This document shows, piece by piece, positions 25,601-37,240 of a stretch of 64,000 nt of DNA. This DNA is from Punica granatum (taxonomy: Eukaryota; Streptophyta; Magnoliopsida; Myrtales; Lythraceae). Where the stretch lies: contig NC_045128.1 of NCBI RefSeq assembly GCF_007655135.1, positions 15,082,230 to 15,146,229 on the forward strand, read 5' to 3'. A program made the position numbers and the translations under genes. Position 1 is the first letter of the stretch; each line of letters begins with the position of its first letter. The notes beneath the pieces were generated by a model. That model searched no databases, was not told where the DNA came from, and worked only from the letters and a program-made list of their open reading frames with translations.

Positions 25601-26501
25601 GGGTAAATTGCACTGGTAGTCCAAAATGTTTTACAAATGTTTCATTATGGTCCAAAAAGTTTTTTTCGTTACATGATAGTACAAAATGTTTCAAAGTTGT
25701 TTCATGATGGTACAAACCGTCAATTGGCCCTAACGCCGTTAACATTTTGCTGACGTGGAGCGTCCTATGTGTCACTTTTGTTACGTGGAACCAATCATAA
25801 TGCGCCACGTCATTTAAGAGAAAATAAAATTTTTAAAAGTCCAAAAAAATACAAAAAAAATTAAAAATACAAATAAAGAGTAAAATTTTGAAAAAAAAAA
25901 AAAATATATTTTAAAATTTTGAAAATTTTAAAATTATTTTTAAAAAATTTTACATTTTTTTAAATTTTTTTAAAAATACAAAAAATATTAAAAATACAAA
26001 AAAGAGTAAAAATTTAGAAAAAAAAAAATAAAAATTTTTAAATTTTGAATATTTTAAAATTATTTTTAAAAATTTTAAATTTTAAATTTTTTTAAAATAA
26101 CTTTTTAAAATTTTTAAAAAATTTTAAAGAATTTTTAAATAATTTTAAAAAAATTTTAATTTTATAAAATAATTAAATTTTAATATTAAAATTATTTAAA
26201 TTTAAAATAATAAAAATTATTTTTAAAAGTTTTAAAATTTTAAAATTATTTTAAAAAGTTTTAAAAGTTTTAAAAGTTTTAAAATTTTTAGAATTATTTT
26301 AAATTTTTCTGCCACGTCAGCAAGAAGGTGACACGTAGTAGCCACGTCAGCGTTGGCTTGACGGCATTAAGCTCAAGTTGACGGTTTGTACCATCATGAA
26401 ACAACTTTGAAACATTTTGTACCATCATGTAGCAAAAAAAAACTTTTTGGACCATAAGGAAACATTTGTAAAACATTTTGGACCACCAGTGCAATTTATC
26501 C
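25601..26501. mobile_element. Mutator-like foldback element with 9-bp target duplication
   Basis: Ends GGGTAAATTGCACTGGTAGT and, read backwards, GGATAAATTGCACTGGTGGT open inverted repeats of about 220 bp each. They contain AAAATGTTTTACAAATGTTTC and the CACGTCAGC/GCTGACGTGG words. The target TAATTTTAA flanks both sides (25592-25600 and 26502-26510), a 9-bp duplication typical of Mutator elements. The centre (25830-26300) is nearly pure A/T with no coding capacity, so it is non-autonomous. Confidence 0.88.
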
Positions 26502-27630
26502 TAATTTTAAACTATATATCATTAAAGATTCGCATTAGTTTCAGAGACAACATGTAACTTCATGAAAAGACAGAAAAAAAAAAGAAGGTTAATTTTAATT
26601 TTAATGTTTTAGCGATTTTTCCATTTCATCACGAATTTTTTTTTTTGGCTAAACTTGTTCATTGGTTCACTATTGGTCAAAACGATGTATATTTTTCCTT
26701 TCAGAAATAGTGACAAGATATATTTTATTTAAAATAAAATATTTTGAAATACGAAAGACCACAAAGTTTACTTCATTCGAAAACAATTCTTACAAGAAAT
26801 GATTTCAATTCAGTTCATTCGGTTCGATTCGATTCAATTCAATTATAAATGGATTATGTTGTTTGGAAAACCTAGGAATTTTTTAGTTTTTTTAGAATTA
26901 ATGAATCTTGTTCCATCAAATATATGTACAAAGCATACTGTTCTGTAAGCTTACATAAATTACCTGCCTACAGTAACTCTTCTAACCTCAAAACATCAGA
27001 GAAAGCGCATGTTTCAATCTTCTTTCTAAACTTGGATACAGTAACGATTCTGTACCTAACTTGCTGCACAATGGAATCTAACTGAAATTAATTGAGTAAT
27101 CTTTTTTGGAATGCACTTCTTTAAATAAAGGACTCTAAATTAAGATTGATAATTCCAAATGAATTGAATTCTTGCTAAATTCTAATTCAATTCAATTCTT
27201 GTAAAATGAATTGAATACTCATATTGCAGAATTCCAAACAGAAAAAGGAAAAGAGAAATCAGAAATTGGCAGAGTAAGGGGAAGTGTGTATTTGGAGGAC
27301 CGGGGTCTCGATGGCAGCAGCCCTTTTAATCGAGAGATCTCAAATCCAAACTGAGATCTCTCTGGTTCTTTCTTTCTTCCGGCCACTTTTTTTTTAATGT
27401 ATTTTTTATTTCAATAAATCAATACCCGTTAGCATTTTTTTATGGAAATATAACCCCAGGACAACAAATAGACAAACCATAAATGCTTGAGAACCAAAAA
27501 TATTTAGGACGAAGAATAGAACTATGCTAAAAATTGAGGATTTACACCAATTCCTTTCCAAAAAAAAAACCGACATATATATATATATATATCCATTGAT
27601 TTATGTAATTTGGACTCCTCTTGTGAACCA
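26502..27630. other. AT-rich intergenic space, possible MITE at about 26868-27241
   Basis: GTTTGGAAAACCTAGGAATT near 26868 and GAATTCCAAAC near 27241 may be the two ends of a small transposon with AATTGAATT words inside. The ends match poorly and no target duplication was seen. A (TA)n tract lies near 27577-27592. No gene. Confidence 0.35.
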
Positions 27631-27762
27631 AAGTGGGTCAGTTTGCGCGGTTCGACGCTTGTTTCACTTAAGTAAAATTCGACTTATCGTGAATGTAGAA
27701 AATCCACATTGAGAGAGCTTTACTCTCATAGTGTGTCAATCCGGCTCAATTAAATTAGAAAT
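27631..27762 (+). repeat. tRNA-derived SINE, copy 3 (truncated)
   Basis: It starts in the A-box region (GTTTGCGCGGTTCGACGC) and continues CACTTAAGTAAAATTCGAC and GAGAGAGCTTTACTCTC. It ends in GGCTCAATTAAATTAG, short of the GGGACCCAATTG tail seen in other copies. Confidence 0.65.
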
Positions 27763-28185
27763 GGAAAGCCAGAGGGCTAGGGAGGGGCTGGCCGTCCCTG
27801 AGGTCACTGGCATACTAAAAGGACATTAGCGACCTTGGAGGAGGGATGGTGCCAACCAATCGACTTTCGCAGTGTGCTATCAGCCTAGATCTCGAAGTTG
27901 AGATCTCAGTTGATTCGAGGGGTGGGGGAGTTAGCCTGCGGTCTTCACCCCCCACTGAGGTTGCTCTCGGAGATTTGAACTTCAAGATCTCAGTCGATTC
28001 GGCCTCTGAGGAGTCGGCTGGTGGGCACCACCTCCCTTTCAGACCATTTGTGTCCCCTAAGTACGTCAGCAACCTCGAAGGGCCGCTGGCCAACGCCCCC
28101 CACGCCCTCCCTCCTTCCCTCTTTGGCAACAAGCCTTCACTTTCCCGTTATGGAGCCTTTATTTTTCTTTTTTCTAAATTTTTAA
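27763..28185. other. GC-rich unclassified block
   Basis: About 420 bp much richer in G/C than its surroundings and open on both strands (27846-28193 plus, 27815-28132 minus). The two strands mirror each other's Ser/Arg/Pro-rich translation, as expected from composition rather than coding. Internal near-repeats GATCTCAGTTGATTCG and GATCTCAGTCGATTCG lie about 80 bp apart. It may be the core of a transposon that captured genic DNA. Confidence 0.35.
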
Positions 28186-28827
28186 ATCTCTAAAAAGTAA
28201 TATCTATTTTAAAGTTTATTAAATCAAAATTAACATACACATTAGTACCATCGACGGGAATTCAATTTCAGGACTAAGACGGAAAAATTGAAAGGTTGAG
28301 GACGGGAGTAGCAAAATTTAAAAAAAGATTAGAACAAAAATGACAAAGCTGTTGAAGCTAAACATATAATCATATTATATCCTGTAATAGAAATTATATC
28401 CACCCCTTTGAGTATCCATGTGTTGGATCTTCCGTTATTCAAATAATGTATTATTAGGAAATTATATTTAAAAAGACTGAGATGCCTGCATGAGTGTAAT
28501 TTCTCCATTAACGAAATATATAGTTGATTTCAGAAATATCTATCATTTGATAAAATAGGCAGCTGCGATTTAGAGTATTATTATGTTATTTTATTTGGAT
28601 CTGAATATTATGAGATTATTATCCTAACGTACCAGAGATTTTATATATCTCTAAGTCTAAACAACGGAATTTTATTATTATTATTATAAATATATAAATG
28701 TATACAAGTAATCATCTTAGAAACTGACGCTCTTCCATCTCTTATATTATATTTTAGCAAGTACTCGATCGTTCTTCTCCTGGAAACATCTTCAAGCCAT
28801 GGGAACAGCCAAGATGGAATAAAATTC
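28186..28827. other. AT-rich intergenic space
   Basis: No coding or repeat signal that I can support. Confidence 0.45.
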
Positions 28828-29570
28828 TTTTTTTTTTGGGGTAAACTAGAGATTCATTGCAAAATTAAGCAGGAACTGCAATCACTCTTGGTAAAGAAAC
28901 TCCCATTACATCCTCAAAAAGTAACGAGTTCAGAACAGATGGAACAGAATTAAAAGATAACTAGACGATCTTGATGATCTCCTTCCAGTCGGGTGCTGCA
29001 CAATTTGCTTCCCGATATATATGGCGTGGGGCGATCTCTTCGAACAGCCTACACATGGTCCTGCATTCAGCAATGAGGTCTTTAAGAACCAGATTGGGAG
29101 AATCAGCTCCCACTACCCATTCAATAATCAATTTGGCATCCATTTCAACAATCAATCTCCTAATGTTCAGGTTAGCTGCAAGGGAAAGGCCCTGGACATT
29201 CGAGAGGACCATGACCACGCTGGCCAGTGCCACATTAATGACCATCTCCACGTCCTCCATGCATCCGTTGGCAGCTCTCACTTTCTTCCGGGTTACTGAG
29301 GATTGTTCTTGCCCTTCGTTCAAGGTCTTGGATGAATTTCCAAGCTTGATCCAATAAAGGACAGAATTTTACAGAGCTTTGATCGGGGGAGTTCTGCAGA
29401 GTAGATTGCAGGACATGTCACAGGATGTCGCAGGAAGCTCCTGCAAACAAAGACAGAGAGGAGCAGATCGGATTTCATCAAAGCGGAGTAGGACCCGATT
29501 AAGGTTATTTTTGGCCAAAAAAAAGGGGTTCTTTTTTGCTATTATATATTTCTTGTTCTTTTAATGAGAC
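28828..29570 (-). mobile_element. LINE 3' fragment with RNase H-like domain
   Basis: On the minus strand the frame 29323-28961 reads GLSLAANLNIRRLIVEMDAK, LIIEWV, NLVLKDLIAECRTMCRLFEE, then HIYREAN. These are the hallmarks of the plant RVT_3-type RNase H domain (VEMDA and the HIYREAN end) found at the 3' end of many plant LINEs. The frame is damaged after REAN. The minus strand then runs to an A-tract at about 28828-28838, a plausible poly(A) tail. The missing 5' part fits the usual 5' truncation of LINEs. A host gene with the same domain is a less likely alternative. Confidence 0.65.
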
Positions 29571-30449
29571 CGTGGTATTGACAAGCTTTAAACAATCTTC
29601 CTATACCATCAGAAAGAAAAAGCCTAGTAAATCCTTTGAATAATATTTTTTTCGGAATTGATAAGTAAGTGCATTAATAGGAAGGGCTGAAGTGCAATCA
29701 CTTTACAAATGGTTACAACGTACATGTAAGTAATTTATTAAAATCGTAGGAAAATAGATCAATTGTGCATAAATTACACATATTTTGAGAAATTAATTGA
29801 GGTAAAATTACTTATATTTGATGGTAAATTGCACGAATATCAAAGAGTTTTTATTTACATCATTAGTAAATTACAAGGATTTTAAGGCAACTTTACTTGA
29901 AGTTAATAGGTGGATCACTCTATGTTAATAAGGGGATATTTGATAAATTACATGCTTAAAAATTAAGCACTTAATTAGTTAAGGAAATAAATGTATAGGT
30001 TGAAAGGATGAAAAAAGTCTTGCGAGAGATAAAAAATTACCAATAAATGAAGAATGACTTCTTTAGTTAAATTAAATTTTTTTACCTATTTCATTAAGTG
30101 TTTTTTTGCTTAATAATTAAGTAGTTTATAGCTTTATCTCTCATCTTTCCGTCTTTCTTATATTCATTTTCTCATATAACTAACTGCAATTAACTTATAA
30201 GCACTTATTTAATTAAGTTGAAACAAACCCACTCTAAGTTTTAACTTTCATGTTCTCCAACTATCTCGCACATGGTTTAACCTTCTTTTTTTTAAAAGAA
30301 TAGATCTTTCTTGATAAAATAGTTAGTTGTTGTGACTTCGGGTATACCTTTGGTATGATTTAGATTTGAACATTTTGAGATTATTATCTCTAACAATGTG
30401 ATTCGTATCCAGTCGGTTTGTTTACTTGTATATGTATGTGTATATATAG
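29571..30449. other. AT-rich intergenic space
   Basis: No gene. About 29940-30235 has words (AAGCACTTAATTAGTTAAGG, TTAATTAAGTTGAAACAAAC) like those flanking the block at 13068, so a degraded member of the same repeat may sit here. Confidence 0.35.
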
Positions 30450-31117
30450 GGGTATGCACGGATACCAGGTATACCCGGAACCGGTCAGAACCTAACCGTT
30501 AGGGTAGGATCAGGGTAACTCGCATTGAAAATATGGTAGGGTCCAAGTATTAAAATAAGGAACCGGTGAAAACAGGTTTCGATTTCTGCGTATAGGGTAT
30601 CCAAAACCAAAATCGGTACCGATATCCGGACTCGATAATAATTTTCCCTAGTTATATTCAAACATATTTCTCTCTTTTACTTTACCATGTTCCCCTCTCT
30701 GTCTGTTTGTCACTCAGTGGAAGCCTTGCATTTCTTATCGTTAGTAGCTTTGGTTCGACAATCTCGGGGTGTCCTCGGTGAAGCTTGATCGTATTACGAA
30801 TGTTTAGTCTTGTGGATGAATCGATGAGACATATTAGTTTTTGTTGTAGATGTATTGTGGATTAATCGAAATTTATGTCGACATTCTGTTTTGTATGATT
30901 ACTAATTATGGATGAAATATTTTCGGTTTTATTTAACGAGACAAAAATTTTTTACAGATTCCAACAAGATATCTAGAACCTGTGGTATAATACAGGTTCC
31001 GGGTAGGTTCTGGTTCTAGGACTCAATAGGGTCTGATTCTAAAATCTTAGAACATGTTCTTTACAGGGTAGGATCCGAGTATCATAAAAAAAAAAAAAGG
31101 TATTCGGACCCAAACAC
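30450..31117. mobile_element. Non-autonomous hAT-like element, short copy
   Basis: The left end AGGGGTATGCACGGATACC and the right end GGACCCAAACACCT enclose GGTTCCGGGT-type subterminal words (GGAACCGGT, ACAGGTTCCGGGTAGG). It shares both ends and the stretch TATTTTCGGTTTTATTTA with the longer element at 31828-33108. Both flanks are TATATA, so the target duplication is ambiguous. Confidence 0.7.
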
Positions 31118-31169
31118 CTATATATATATATATAATACTCTTAGAATCTCTTCCATCTGATATTGCATT

Positions 31170-31814
31170 GTAGCACAAGATCGGTTAAAATCCAATGTAG
31201 GTTGTAGCAGGGGCGAAGCCAATGTATTGGCTGGAGACAATAGCCCTCCTGAACTTTGAATTTTTAAAAATTTTGCACCAAAAGTATGTTTATTTATGAG
31301 TTTTTCTATGTAAAATTAGTATTTTGCCCATCCTAAAAAAATATTTATGTATTATTTATATCAAGTAACATTTTTGCCTTCCTTGGATAAAAATCCTTGC
31401 TTCGCCCCTGGGTGGCAGAATATTCGAGACGACCAAGACCATGTTGGCCAAAGCCACGTCCAGCTCGTTCTTTTCCGCCTTGTTCAAAGATAAGTGGAAT
31501 ATCCAACAGTACGACACCGGCATTGATGAGATATTCATTGACCGGAAACCCGAGTGCTTTGGTGCCTTCCTGGATCTCCTCCGCATCAGAGAACTTCGCA
31601 TCCCCGGAAGCATACCGAAGGATTTTTCTACACATAAGCTTTATATTATGGCCTCCAGGACCACATCCAGACAGCAGTAAGAAGGAATTTGAAGGATGAT
31701 ATGTTGCGGCTCTCGCACATGGTGACATCCCTACTGCCTTGAAAGAGGGAACAGTGATTCGTGCTAGCCCCGAATGGAGGCTTCTACATTGCCCATGGCG
31801 ACAGGGGAACTGAG
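31170..31814 (+). pseudogene. BTB/POZ (KCTD-type) protein gene, N-terminal half
   Basis: The remnant reads DRLKSNVG before the MITE at 31208. After it comes GGRIFETTKTMLAKATSSSF, FSALFKDKWNIQQYDTGIDE, IFIDRKPECFGAFLDLLR and IPGSIPKDF. This is a T1-type BTB domain like that of Arabidopsis At2g24240/At4g30940 proteins, a group with a C-terminal beta-propeller-like part and a possible role as cullin-3 adaptor. The frame then shifts (about 31625-31640) to GLQDHIQTAVRRNLKDDMLR and LAPNGGFYIAHGDRGTE, where the Copia insertion begins. The other half is at 42278. The start codon is not visible. Confidence 0.8.
31208..31410. mobile_element. hAT-type MITE inside the BTB domain
   Basis: Both ends carry CAGGGGCGAAGC (the right end in reverse), a typical hAT terminus. 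The 8-bp flanks GGTTGTAG (31200-31207) and GGTGGCAG (31411-31418) agree at 6 of 8 positions. Removing the element and one flank restores the coding text NVGGRIFE, which shows directly that it landed in a codon stretch. Confidence 0.85.
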
Positions 31815-31827
31815 TGTAACAAATTAG

Positions 31828-33108
31828 GGGTGTGCACGGATACCGGGTATGCTCGGAACCGGTCGGAACCTACCCTGTAGGGTAGGGTCTGGGTAGTTCG
31901 TATTGAAAATAGGGTAGGGTCCGGGTATCAAAATAAGGAACCGGTGAAATCCGCCTTCGGTTCCGGTGAAATCCCACTCCGGTTCCGGTTCCAACCTACA
32001 AGGTACCCAGAACCGGAATCGGAACCGGATGGTAATTACTTAAAAAAAAAAAAGAAAAAGAAAAGGTAAAGTTAGTCTCATTCTCTGTTAGTCTTAACAG
32101 AGTCGGGAAGATTGAAGACACAAGATAGGAAGAATCCTAAATCGCCTTTCGTCTTCGACTCCACCTCCTCTTGTCTTCGTCGGTCGCCTCTCGTCTCCTA
32201 CTCTGAGTACTCTCCACTCCAGCTTCCCTCCGTTATCGTTCTTCTCGCCTCGGTTCACGTCCTGGTACGTTGTTCAGCGGGTGCGAAGCTCATCCTGCCC
32301 TCATCGCTTTCGCGGCTGCCTGCCTCCCTTTCCCTTTCTTCCGCTCTCTGCCATCCCTCCTCTCATTATTGTTGACATCCGATCTCTGCAACCGCAACCT
32401 CTTACCGCATCCGCTCCACATTGCCCAGCTAAATTGAAAGTGGTGAGAGTTTTCATTTCTAGGGTTTCCTAATTTTGTCGACTTCCTCTGGCTTGGTTGA
32501 TTTTCGATTAATTGTCCCCTCTAACGGTGATGGAACCAAATCTCGTTGGGTTTCTACTGCCCCCTTACCTCCACTCCCGTCTCGGTCCTTGCTTGTGCCT
32601 TAATCTCGCTTCTGATTTAATTTGTGGTATTGGGATCTCAAATTTGTCTCGATCTTGCTGGACTTCGCGATCTTGGTCCTTTGCCAGTAAAATAACACAG
32701 TTAATTGCTCGAATTTGTAATGAGAAGTACGATGACAGGTAGCTTTTTTCTGCAGTTGATTCCTTGAATGTTCCTGAGCTGGTTTGTGGAAAATAGGTAA
32801 TGATTATGGTTTTATCTTCTTTAAATATCGAAAAACAATTCCGTAGGGGGGTCACACATTGTTGATTCAAATAATTTGCGGTGATTACTTATTATGGGTA
32901 GGATATTTTTCGGTTTTATTTAGCGATATAAAAAATTTACAGGTTCCAACATGGTACTTGGAACCTGTGGTATAATACAGGTTCCGGGTAAGTTCGGATT
33001 CCAGGATTCAACAGGGTAGGGTTCGGCTCCAAAATCTTGGAACCGATCCCTTACAGGGTAGGGTTCGGGTATCGTGAAAAAACAAGGTATCCGGAACCGA
33101 TCACCCCC
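31828..33108. mobile_element. hAT-like element carrying a captured genic 5' region, nested in the Copia LTR
   Basis: It starts GGGGTGTGCACGGATACC and ends CGGAACCGATCACCCCC, with many GGTTCC/GGAACC subterminal words in both arms. It splits the LTR word AAATTAG/TAATTATT; flanks AAATTAG and CATTTAG may be a decayed target duplication. The core at about 32090-32470 is CT-rich and exon-like (CCTCCTCTTGTCTTCGTCGG, later TCTAGGGTTTCC) and resembles the leader of a plant gene. The short copy at 30450 lacks it, so it was probably acquired by this copy. Confidence 0.78.
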
Positions 33109-36100
33109 ATTTAGTAATTATTCGTAATAAGTAGAATTGAACGATAAATTCGAATAGCAAGATGGATAAATATAATGATATAAAATTAAATGAATTTCAC
33201 TAATATGAGAATTTGAAAATTCAAACCGATATAAAGACGAAACCGGAAGATCAGAAGACACGAGAAAGTCGAGTCCTGTGTTTCACACAAACCCCTTGAA
33301 ACATATTCGTCCCCTCAGGGCGTGCTTGAGGTCACATGGGCGTCTGTTTCCCAATATAAAACGGCATCAAGTGTAGCTAGTGGCACGAGCTATCCGCACC
33401 CCAGCGAACCAGAAAACGAAGTTGAACACTCTCACTTAACTTTGCAATTGTCTTCTCTAATTTCTTCTTATCCAAAAAATGAGTGGAGGTTTTTCAATTT
33501 ATAAACAATCGTTTTAATGAATACATGCTATTGATGATAGTTATAGAATTGATGGTGTCCTTTCAATTTCTTGCAATTGATGGTGCCTGTACGGACCCGA
33601 ATGTAGACTCTCGTCGTGGCCCGCATGCGCGCTTTTGGATCGCACGGCTTGGGAGTGTCCATCTTCCTTGGGATGCGTGACGGACACGAGTGAAAAGGAG
33701 TCGCCACTTATCATTTTACAAACCGAAGGTCGAGGGCCGATAAGGCATTGGTCATGTGGAACCGGAAAGTCCGAGTTCGGGGGTTCATGTTACATGTAGG
33801 CCTATATCCCGCATGCCCTTTCGGTATTCTAGCTTGCTAAACTTGTATGTTTTAATTATTTACAGCGTGAATTAAGTTGTACTCGACTTGAACGTTTTGA
33901 CACCGGAAATTCGGTGAACTAAACGATGTCGGTTGAGAAGCCGAGAGATAAGTAAACCCGCGTGTCAGGGAATTGGTTCACAATCTTGCGTTACAGCTCA
34001 TCAAACTATGATGTTTGAATTCCTACGTGAACTGGAACCTCGAAATCTTAGGATTACTCTTGTCTGGGCAAGCATTGGACCGATTCAATTAGTTCGACTC
34101 TCGGACCATTCGCTCACCGACTGGGATTCTTACAGAATGAATGTACAAAGTAAATCCTTACAATGATCTCAAAAAAACAATAAATACAAATTGTAAATGA
34201 TTGAATCCCAATCAGTTCGCTTTCGGTTATTATTTCGCTCTGACTCGCCATGAGTTCGAGGAAACATCGAAAAACTGAAATTCAAGCACTCTCGGTGAAT
34301 AGGACATTGGACGCCGTGATCGATGGTTAGAGCGTTGAATCCTAAGTGCAATACGTCCTATGGGTCGGGCTCGACTCGCATGGACAAACAAGAGTAGAAA
34401 ATTAACAAACAACATGCAGATTGCAGACAATGTGTTTGTTATTGCCGAGTTTACGTGGATTAACAAGTTATTAACCCATGGGTATTTTGCAAGCAAATGT
34501 CATATGCTAAACAGACAAACGTGTGTAAAATATTTTGCATTCGACTTTGTTTCAAGGACTTGATAGACATGATGCCTGTTGTCAAGTCCTTTGTGTGTGG
34601 ATTGCTTTTAGATTGTTCTGTATTGTGACACTGAAATACCACTGAATTAGCCAAACTCGTGTTTTGACTCTAGATTTGGAATCTAGAATTCCACCTAACC
34701 ATTATCTAATGTTTGGTTAGGTCAAGTGAAAGGGTAATCAGTATTTTGCATGTTTTGTGATAGAGATAATCGTTCTAGTTACCCAAGTCTACGATAGGAT
34801 GACAAAAACTCATCAGTGGATAAGAAAAGGCTTTGCAGATGAACCTGCACCTGAACATGTAGCCTATTCTTATTCTAATATTATAGTGTTTATATCAAGC
34901 TAATCCTAGGGGTGTCGCTAAATTGTGAAAATGCGATTTTGCCCTTTATTTGAAAATTATTTTCAGAAAAGGGAAAACATCGCAGTGCGAGCCACCTCAG
35001 CCTGTAGTCGGTGTCGACCAATTCCCTGGATCGTCAAGGGTTATGCAAGAACCCCAAAAAAGTCAAAGAACTGGTCGATCTAGCCGGGAGTGAACTAAAA
35101 AGATCTTTTGTATCATGACCTGAGTTAGCTGAAATCAAGTAAAAACTTAAGTTGAGACACACAAGTCCTTTCTAGACATCCGTGCTACATCGGACTGCGC
35201 GTTTCAGGTTTTGAAAAAGACAAATTTTGAAAAAGGACATTAACGTCATTTGATAACTCATCGACGCGAGTTATCAGTTAATTACCTATTCATGTAAACT
35301 TATCAGTGCCAAGTGGATTTAATCGTGTGAAAGTTCCGATTAACCCGTTGGTGGATTTATAACTTAAAATCAAATGCCGAATGCAGTAAATGTGCGGGTT
35401 ACAGACAATCAGACAGATCATGGATCGATCCATTGAATGAAGTCTGAATACACAAAAATCTTAATTTAATGAAAACAATTCATGATACGATGACCAAGAT
35501 AGGTCCAGGAAGGTCGAGGATAATTTGGTCAAAATGACCAAAATACCCTCGGAACCCAAATGGCCCCGAAAGAGTCACCGATATATGAATCCATGCATTT
35601 TTGCTTTAAAAACAATGTTTTAAAGTTGTTAGCATGCGGGATTTGCGACGATATTGAAATTTGCAATTTACACAAAATCCGAGAAATGGATTTCATCGAG
35701 GTAAAGAGACCGTTCTTGACCCGAATAAGGTCGAGGAACCTGCGGCTCTTTCCTCTTGGGAATAGCCGTGGGTTTCCTTGACCCATTTCGAGTTTCAAAC
35801 GTTCTCTTTAACCCAATTTCAATTATTTCCCGCATGCTCAAATGTTAAACACGATAAATGACACGTATTTAACAAAGTCGATATCGCCATGAGTTTGAAA
35901 AATGCATTTAAACATACAAACATGCACAAACACGTTATTTATGGGATCGATAAAACGATGCCGGCTCAATGAATGCGGGAAAACATAGCGATTCGGGAAA
36001 CAATTCAAATCGGGGCAAGGAAATCGGTCTTGACCCGAAAAGGTCAAGAATACCCTCGGTTACCTCTCCAAGAGTTTAATCCGAGAAGTATCTCGGCTTT

Positions 36101-36210
36101 TTCGGGTCATATGGTTTCCTCGACTTCGATTTAAACATTTTTCGGCATGCTAGCACGTTAAACGATGACAAACATGCATGATATAACATGGAAGTTGCAT
36201 AAAATTTAAT

Positions 36211-36442
36211 GGCTTGTTTGGTTTGCAAATGTGATTTTAAAATCACAACTTTAACCTAATTATACCCACAACAAAATAAAATAACTCATGCAAAGTCAAT
36301 GAGTGGGCCCTATTTATTCTACTTTTTTTTCACAACAAAACAAAATAACTCATACAAAGTCAAAAGGTGTGCCCCATTTATACCACCATTTTTCAAAATT
36401 AAAATCTGATTTTAAAATCCTACTTTGAAACCAAACGCAGCT
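36211..36442. repeat. Tourist-like MITE, single copy
   Basis: GGCTTGTTTGGTTTGCAAAT to AAACCAAACGCAGCTT, flanked by TTA. Same family and orientation as copy A at 447. It is the innermost layer of the nest: a MITE in an LTR-like element in a Copia LTR in a BTB gene. Confidence 0.85.
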
Positions 36443-36589
36443 TAAATCTTGGAAGGAAAACATGCCTAAAACCACTTGTAACTCCATAAGCACAACAAAA
36501 ATGTAAAAGTCCTAACTCCTTTAAGTCGGGAATGGTTATACCTAGTCCCGGGATGCGGGATGGAATTGTAAAAAGTCGGGCTGGACCGT

Positions 36590-37240
36590 TGGTGGGTCAA
36601 ATTTGGGTTGTTTTGGCTTGACCAGACCCGAATAGCACAGACAAACCTGGCTGAAAATTTCTGACCCAACTGCGCAAGTTTCGGGTCGAACGTCACCACA
36701 GTGGCTCTCGATAGAATTTTGAGGCAAGGTCAGTGGCTCCCGACTCCTAAATGACCTCCGGAGTTAACTGTGGTGGTCGTTTGGCAAAAAGACACTCGGG
36801 TCGACCCGTATAGCCCTGCAAAGATCAAACAAAACAGAGCACGCCCAGGGACAAACCCGACTGGGCAAGTTTCGGGTCGGATGTCCCCCAGGTGGTTCTC
36901 GATGGAATTTTGATGCAAGGTCGGTGGCTCCCGACTCCTTAGAGACCCCCGGAGGTGCTTGTGGTGGTCTTTGGTTCCAGAGTTATCGGGTTGACCCGTA
37001 TAGCCCTGCAAAAATCACGAAAAACATAGTACGTCCTAGAAACAGACCCGACTGAGCAGTTTTCAGGTCGAACGTCACCACGGTGGCTCCCGATGGAATT
37101 TTAATGCAAGATCAATGGCTCTGGACTCCTAACTGACCCCCGGAGGTGGCTACAATGGTTGTTTTGCGAAAAGAGCCTCGGATCGACCCAATCTGCAAGA
37201 AAACTGCAAGAACAGTCAGAAATTTCAACCCGACTGGGCA
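36590..37240. repeat. Tandem repeats, 191-bp period, inside the LTR-like element
   Basis: CAAGTTTCGGGTCG at 36675 recurs at 36866 and, as CAGTTTTCAGGTCG, at 37057, exactly 191 bp apart each time. A partial fourth unit follows near 37239. Shared words are GGCTCCCGACTCCT, GATGGAATTTT and GACCCGTATAGCCCTGCAAA. Such repeats are common in promoter or untranslated parts of large Gypsy elements. Confidence 0.88.

Noticed and set aside
27846..28193. 115-codon open frame with an open antisense partner
   Set aside because: Both strands are open because of G/C-rich composition. No domain, no splice context.
28971..29357. Plus-strand open frames over the LINE fragment
   Set aside because: Shadows of the minus-strand RNase H-like frame, which carries the recognisable motifs.
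32112..32870. Open frames over the CT-rich core of the hAT-like element as a host gene
   Set aside because: The segment is leader-like and enclosed by transposon ends; no protein family was recognised on either strand.
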